A stretch of 64,000 nt of DNA. Source: Pyrrhosoma nymphula (taxonomy: Eukaryota > Arthropoda > Insecta > Odonata > Coenagrionidae). Location of the stretch: the NCBI GenBank assembly GCA_963573305.1, contig OY754339.1, positions 88,567,838-88,631,837 of the forward strand. The letters run 5' to 3'. The stretch's first letter is position 1; the number at the start of each line of letters is the position of its first letter. The position numbers and the translations under genes are program-made. This document shows positions 58,170-64,000 of the stretch, one piece after another. The notes under the pieces were generated by a model, which saw nothing but the letters and a program-made list of their open reading frames with translations, searched no databases and was not told where the DNA came from.

Positions 58170-59300
58170 CAGGAATGAAATTACTTAGCAGTTTTCCACT
58201 TTTTTTTATATTAAATATAGGTTTATTGCGACCGGTTTCGATGTATTACATCACTTCCAAGCACGCATATAATGTACTAAACAAATAATCTACTATAGTA
58301 GTCACCGATGTGTAAATATATGTCAGTAACTTTCACAGAGGAAATTCACGTGTAGCTGAATCTTCATTTGGCTGCAGACCTTTTTCCATTTGCAAAATTA
58401 AATTAGAAATAGTGGTTTTCTGTTATTGGGAAAAGTACCAATATAAATAAAATAAAATAGAATTTTGTATTCCGGTCGGAATACCAAAATATTTGCTAAA
58501 ACGTAGCGATATTTCGGAATATTTTAGCGTTTTTGAGTCATCGTCCCCATTACGACCATATACTTATTGTTTAAGTCGAGATTCCGTGTATATATCCATT
58601 ACCTCAATGTATCTTTGCACTAAATAAGATATGAATGGTTTATAACTGTATATTATGGTATGGTATATAACAATGTATTAGTGTTTTTTCCTTCCCGTTG
58701 ATAGTCAACGGGCAACTTATCTAGTATTTACATATTTAAAGATAGTTTTTTGGGAGTGAAAAAATAAGGGTGGAAGTATTGACGGGAAGACTGATGCTAC
58801 TATTTAGGGAATCCAATGTTGTATATAGAGTATAGGGGAGTGGGGTTGAAACATGTTTTCGTTCATAAGTAGAATTTGACCAAGACTGTATTGAATCATT
58901 TCGAGCTGCTCAAAAATATCAAATTTGTTTCCTTTACTTTCCAAATGCAGTATTTTTTGTTGGAATTTGCAGTCATGGTTAGTTTCCATGATGTGCTTGG
59001 CTATCATAGAGTTGTAATTTCCATTCCTTAGGCATCGTCACTGTTCTTTAAGCCGTGTGGTAAAACTTCGTCCAGTCTGAACAATATAAACTGTAGGGCA
59101 TGAGTTACAGCTTACTTTATATACTCCACTTATACTTATCTTTTCAATTTTGTCTTATGATTTGAATAAGAGTTTAGAGAGGTTGTATGACGAGTAAAAT
59201 GAAATTTTGTATTTCTCTTTGAGGATGATTTAATATAAAAAAGTGGAAAACTGCTAAGTAATTTCATTCCTAATGAATCAATTCCACCACATCTGCATTA
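58170..59300 (-). mobile_element. 5'-truncated Penelope-like element between inverted terminal repeats
   Basis: The left repeat (minus, 58262 to 58170) reads CTTGGAAGT, stem GATGTA / ACATC, GAAACCGGTCGCAATAAA, TTTAATATAAAAAAAAGTGG then AAAACTGCTAAGTAATTTC. The right repeat (plus, 59228-59300) repeats TTTAATATAAAAAAGTGGAA then AACTGCTAAGTAATTTCATT and a 3' block TCAATTCCACCACATC, but lacks the core. Between them lies a minus-strand PLE C-terminus with a GIY-YIG domain. This is the one place in the window where the terminal-repeat family is physically joined to PLE protein sequence. Confidence 0.85.
58804..59215 (-). pseudogene. PLE C-terminal GIY-YIG endonuclease remnant
   Basis: Minus-strand reading: KYKISFYSSYNLSKLLFKS, a stop, then DKIEKISISGVYKVSCNSCP and TVYIVQTGRSFTTRLKEQ, then after a break MIAKHIMETNHDCKFQQKIL and SKGNKFDIFEQLEMIQY. 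GVY...VYI is the GIY-YIG core, R in TGRSF..R is the usual catalytic-region arginine, and H in AKHI..TNH fits the downstream conserved part. The CxxC pair precedes VYI as in many PLEs. Stops and a shift show that it is inactive. The reverse-transcriptase part is missing (5' truncation). Confidence 0.85.
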
Positions 59301-62300
59301 TCGCAATGGCATCTCATACGTACATTTCACCTTTAATGTGAGTTTACACGTAGCAGTCGACTGACATGACAGTCGACTGTTAAGAGGGTGCTGGACTGGG
59401 TTAAAATTTTTAAACGGTGGAGGCGAGTAAAATTTATAATCTATTATGGTGAAACTTTGTAGGCGCATAGATGATACCGTCTTTTAGTAATTGACATTTA
59501 TTATTATACAAAATTGTTTAAACATTTTATTTTGAAGTTATATTTAAACAAAATAAATGCAAAATTATGAATACCTGAGTTGTCAGTACATTGAGAATGT
59601 TTTCAAAGGTTTATTTAAGAAAAATGAACTTCATACTTTTTATGGTTTTTGTGCCATCGAGGAAAAACAATTTAATGAAATAGCGGCCTCGAGGTGCTGC
59701 GCCCAAGCGGCAGTAAGAGAACCAACTAGGCATGTGCGATGGCTAACCCCGCCTCATTCTCAGGCCACGCCCCTTTTTGTTTTCGTCTGGTGTCTGGTTA
59801 CTTGGGAAGGGGCGGTAGGGGCCGATTACATTTTTGTTGATAGCGACTGCCGACTAGAGTAAAGCAATGGTCCTGTCGCTTGCCTCCCGTCACGGGAGAC
59901 TCGTGGCTTCTCATTCCCGGTAGTGCAGTCGCGAGAGCGAACGAGACTCGTCACTCCCGGTGCATCGCATAGGCGATGAGATATCTGAATGCTGCAATAT
60001 GTGCTCGAGGAATGCACGTTTATAACACGGGGTAGTTGATAAAGTTGCAGCGTCTCGTTAATGCTTGTGGGGAGTGAGTTTCTATCTTACCGCTCGCTTT
60101 TCTCCAAGTCCATAATTCGAACGGTGCTCGCGATGGCACACTCTGCTCGGGAGCGACGAGAATGCTTCGCTCTCGGCGAGAGCGGACGAGAGTTCGCGAC
60201 TTTCCATCGCTTTCGGTCTCAAATGTAAGGCAAATCTTTGTCCAGTCAGATCCCGCGACCGCTTGGGAGTAGAGCGAGATTGAACCGGGTTATGCACGTC
60301 TCAACGGCCAACCCGTTCTCGCCCAGACTGGGAAGACTATTATAACCAAGGTTTTTAATGCATGTTCTAGGCTTTGACATCCTCGCACCCACTTGGCGAT
60401 GCAAGTATCGCGGGGTTGCATCGCAAGGTCGTCTTGCGATACCTGTCTCGTAAAATTACTACACGAGGTAGCCTCGCGTGAGTGTGCGGCGGCCTCATCG
60501 GCAAACCAACGTCAGTCAGTTTTTAGGCGCGATCAAAGGTGCCCCGCGTTGAATAGTGCGCTGTGTGTACGGGTTGTGCCTTGCATTAACCCTTTTGTTA
60601 TAAGTTTTCCTTTATTTAATACAGATAGTCCCACTTTTAGGTTCTTCCCTACATTTTTTGTCGCAAAGAGCTACATTAAGAATTCATTTCGATTCTCTCT
60701 CTGCCTTCATCAGCAGAGTTTTTAAAACGTAATCAATTTCTATTGCGTTGCAATTTATATGCATCATATAATATTGCCATAAATGAAGACCGATTTTTAC
60801 CTCATGAAGTACTTATAAAAACTCAATTTCATACTAAAAATCTTCCTGGTTTCCCATTTCTAAGGTAGTAATCAAAAACCCATTTCGTTTCGTAGTTTTC
60901 AAAAACCCATTTCTAGGGTAGTAATCTTAGCGGGAAAATGCGAGACAACAGATGATCGGTGCACGAAGAAACACGGATGCAATGGAAACTTCATATCTAA
61001 ATTTGTAATCATTATAATGTCTCAATTCTTTCACAAAATATAAATTAAAATTTTTATACAAATTTCATATGCAGCATAGGTATATAGGTATATTTCTAAA
61101 AATACGAAAGTTAGCAGGCGACCACTTTTTACCTCACAAAATTCGAAATTTTTACTTTAAAACATGTGTAAATAAAAATAACAACGTTGAAACTGATCCA
61201 AATACAAATAAACGTTTATTGATTAAATAATAATGATGTGTAAGAAACTTTCACTATAAGTTTTAGTTTAAAGAGGAGAACCATTTGCCTGAAGGCAGCG
61301 TGAATAAGATAAAATCCGAAAATCTACCTAACTCGCAGAAATTCACGAAAATATTTTTTACATGTTTTATTTGAAACAACATTGAGTAAAGATAACGCTA
61401 ACACATCACTCATCCAAAAATGAAGGAAGGAAAAATGAGATAAATGACAAGGAGACATCGTATTATTTCGCATTATTCAGGCCCTGCCTGAGACCCAGCT
61501 TAGCGAGACCTTAGAGCTAATCCTCGGCCATTTGGCCCGACCCTCCTACTCATTTACGATCCTCATAATAGCAGGAATCCGTGTTGAAGTGGTTGAATTG
61601 TCAATGATTTTTGCAAAGAAAAATTTATTGCAAACTCCAATTTTTTATACCTTGAAAAGAATTCTTCGTTTTTTTCTGTGCATAAGCAATTTTTAAACGA
61701 AATTTTAGTGTTATTATTAACGGACTTCTTGTGTGAAAGCCTTGTGTGTTCATATGCGATGAAAAATACGCAAAAAGAGAAATGTTGTCGTTTTATTGTC
61801 TATATCGTACGTGTTTGTTACAATCTGAATGCCTATTTACACTATATGTCCTCTATTTTCCGATTCCTTCATTGATCCCCTTAGTAATTACTCATATTCC
61901 GGTATTTTTCGGTAATGTATATTGTAAAAACATACTTTTAACTTCGCCTACGTTGGTCCAAAGCCCGAATGAAAAAGAAGGATGGGAAGTATTATTTGGA
62001 GGTTTATTCAAAGAAAATTTCGAGACGTCCTAACTAGCTGTAAAAATGGAAAAGTCCTAACTTTGTTATTATTAACGCTAGAAATCCGTTTAAAATTCTA
62101 CAATGTTTAAAAAAATGTTAGTTATTCTTATATAAGTGTAAACTGTTAAAAATCATAGACAATATTTAATTTTAAAAAACACTGCTAATGCAATGAGTTG
62201 ACCGTGGACTCCCGCTAAGAAAGGGTTGGAGGGTCGAGTCCAGTGGCCGGGGTAATAGCCGGGCGCCCCGTTATGTAGGGTCCCAAATCGGAGGGACGAG

Positions 62301-63209
62301 AGTACCTGGGCCACTCCACCCCAAAAAAGTGCTTCGCAGAGCGAGGTTTAAAATTTTCGCAAGCTACCCGTAGCACGGAAAACATTTTCCTTTCGTAGTC
62401 GCCGGCAGGAAAGGGTTAAAAGTAGTTACACCATACGAAAATCTCAATCAAAATATTGTTTAACACTAATGGGCAGCATTTTGAATCGAAAAGTGTTTCA
62501 CCGTAGTAGAGATTGGAATGCGAGACGGCGAATGCTAAGAGGAGGAATTCTGCCATTCTTACAGACTGATAGCCGCGCGATTGGACTTCTCTCGCTAGGC
62601 TACCGCAGGGGGAAAGAACCACACTTTTGGAAGTCGGATCGGCGTAGAATCATCAAAATGACCAAAATTGGGTAGGTCAGCGCACCGCGGATCGAGTAAT
62701 GTACTCATTGTAAGCGTTTGTTGCAAGTCTTCGGCTGGTTCAGCCGAGCGTCATAATTGCCTGCCCAAGTGTTATATGCCGCTGGCCGTCCGACCTAGCG
62801 GCCGCTAGTCATTCCCTCCGTCGTCCTTCCCCGATTCCCCTACCTTCCCCATTACTTCGCGTGTATTAGCTCCGAAATATGGTTGATGGTTTTCTATGGC
62901 CTTCGAGGGGCGGAGCTTCGAAACGGCACTATCACCCTCTACACGGCGGTGAAGTCAACTACGTCACCCTGAACGGCTTGTTCGCAGAGACATCTCTGGA
63001 GAGAAGGCTGCGACCAGCTTCCTCTCCAGCACGTTCTTAAGCTCGACTCGTACGTGTGAACGCGAACTTCGATGCGAGTACGAGTCAATTGAGGACTAGG
63101 TCGAACGTAATTGACCCTGGATTCGACCTGTTATCAAAGTAGAACTTCTACTTTTCATCACAGTGAAGTGGAATTTATTTCAACACTCGCTAGCTGTTGT
63201 CGACGCGCT
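59301..63209. other. Mixed region, no recognised gene
   Basis: CpG-richer patches lie at 59690-60560 and 62690-63130. The plus-strand frames 59557-59862 and 60393-60725 have no recognised domain. GTGAGTTTACACGTAGCAGT then CGACTG near 59340 is a candidate left end of a large element (see findings). 59358-59383 holds a local hairpin CAGTCGACTG...CAGTCGACTG. Confidence 0.4.
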
Positions 63210-63398
63210 ATGGAAGAGACCGGGAATTTGAAAAAGTTGGCGAGGATTTCTCTGGCAGGAGGTGATCTCTTCCGATTTATCGAAGGATATAGGAAACATG
63301 AATGCTTATGGAACGCAAGGAGTGGGGAGTTTAAAAATATTGACGCCAAAATTGCGACTCAGAGACAGATAGGAATCTCCAGTGGCCAACAAACTTAG
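63210..63398 (+). CDS. MADF-domain protein fragment
   Basis: From the ATG at 63210 the frame gives MEETGNLKKLARISLAGGDL, then FRFIEGYRKHECLWNARSGE and FKNIDAKIATQRQIGIS before a stop at 63398. The run F-I-x-x-Y-R-K-H-x-C-L-W-N-x-x-S-x-x-(F/Y)-K-N-x-D fits the first half of the MADF (Myb/SANT-like) DNA-binding domain. The frame is also open upstream to 63111. The expected continuation (AW..I....) is broken, so this is either the first exon of a gene running out of the window or, more likely, a TE-associated/pseudogene fragment. MADF proteins occur both as insect transcription factors and as DNA-binding partners of Harbinger-type elements. Confidence 0.5.
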   Translation: MEETGNLKKLARISLAGGDLFRFIEGYRKHECLWNARSGEFKNIDAKIATQRQIGISSGQQT

Positions 63399-64000
63399 AC
63401 ATATAGCCAGTCGCACCTTTGAAGACATCAAGTCTCTTAGTTCATTGCTGATTCTTGCCAGTTTTGGACCAGTCTGTTAAGTAGAGTATGCATAATTATG
63501 TTAATGCATTAACTTTTTAACCGATTCTCATCATTGTTACAGTACGAAATATCCATTAGAAAACTTAAAAAACAACCATAGAATGTAATAGAGGGAATTA
63601 TTCGTCGCCAAAACGTAAAAAATTCCAATATTCCTCGTCGTCACAAAGGAGTAGATCTTTGAGGAGAGTTTATTATAAACTTATGTCAATCCTCTTCCTT
63701 TTCCTATCCTGCTTCTGTAGCTTTCTAACAAGGAGGATTATGAGAAGAGTTCGTCGCCTTCCTTGCAAAATGGAAGCCATTTTTAAGTGTCAACTGCTGG
63801 CGATACGCTGCGATAGTTGTAGAAGTTGATGTGGACACTTCGTGGAGGTAGAATTAGCAATGTATCACGTATCGAACGACTGCTATAGTTGTCGACTGCC
63901 ACGTGTAAACCCACCTTTAGGGTTGATTCGCAAGTTATCTGGTCGATGCGTAGTAAATGGCTCGATTCCTTCCAGTTTTTTTTACCTCTGGAGCGTTGGC
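63399..64000. other. Right-edge sequence with candidate TIR
   Basis: 63875-63922 (minus sense CCTAAAGGTGGGTTTACACG then TGGCAGTCGACAAC) matches the inverted end near 59331. No other feature is supported. Confidence 0.4.

Overview
This window looks like insect (at least arthropod) nuclear DNA: mostly AT-rich, very low gene density, long introns and dense transposable-element (TE) relics. The only host gene I can identify with confidence is an orthologue of the BTB/POZ transcription factor abrupt (ab), on the minus strand. Its ttk-type BTB domain is split over two coding exons (21534-21773 and 8199-8462) separated by a 13.1 kb intron. Both splice junctions are in phase 0 and read through correctly. 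A 5' UTR part with a strong acceptor (ending at 22013) and one or two candidate non-coding first exons (donors at 24031 and 25419) lie upstream. The C2H2 zinc-finger exons expected for ab are not visible and probably lie beyond the left edge. The species cannot be named from the sequence alone.

Layout. 1-8.2 kb, downstream/intronic side of ab: a foldback hAT-like MITE with 8-bp target duplications, a decayed Penelope-like element (PLE) with GIY-YIG remnants, an almost full-length Tigger/pogo transposon, and an internally deleted mariner that ends 27 bp from an ab exon boundary. 8.2-21.5 kb, the large ab intron: a piggyBac-like MITE, decayed LINE reverse-transcriptase pieces, and several inverted pairs of PLE-type terminal repeats. 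21.5-28.7 kb: ab exon and 5' region, followed by a roughly 3.8 kb GC-rich, purine/pyrimidine-skewed island that I read as promoter/5' UTR territory. 28.7-64 kb: no convincing host exons. This part holds LINE relics, tRNA-derived repeats, a ~1 kb near-perfect palindrome with a 12-bp target duplication, a pair of 557/558-bp TTAA MITEs, a Harbinger-like element with 3-bp duplications, a SINE next to a short MITE, a PLE carrying a GIY-YIG domain between inverted terminal repeats, and a MADF-domain fragment near the right edge.

The most interesting recurring structure is a family of short head-to-head inverted repeats, always minus copy on the left and plus copy on the right. Each has a core of the form YTGARRA-N-hairpin-GAAAC, in many copies followed by an A/T-rich stretch, a GTGGAAA box and a conserved 3' block resembling AACTTCCACCAGGTCAAGCCTGAAAC. 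I interpret these as PLE pseudo-LTRs with a hammerhead-ribozyme-like core. Two of the inverted elements have 12-bp target-site duplications. Function is inference throughout; no searches could be run.
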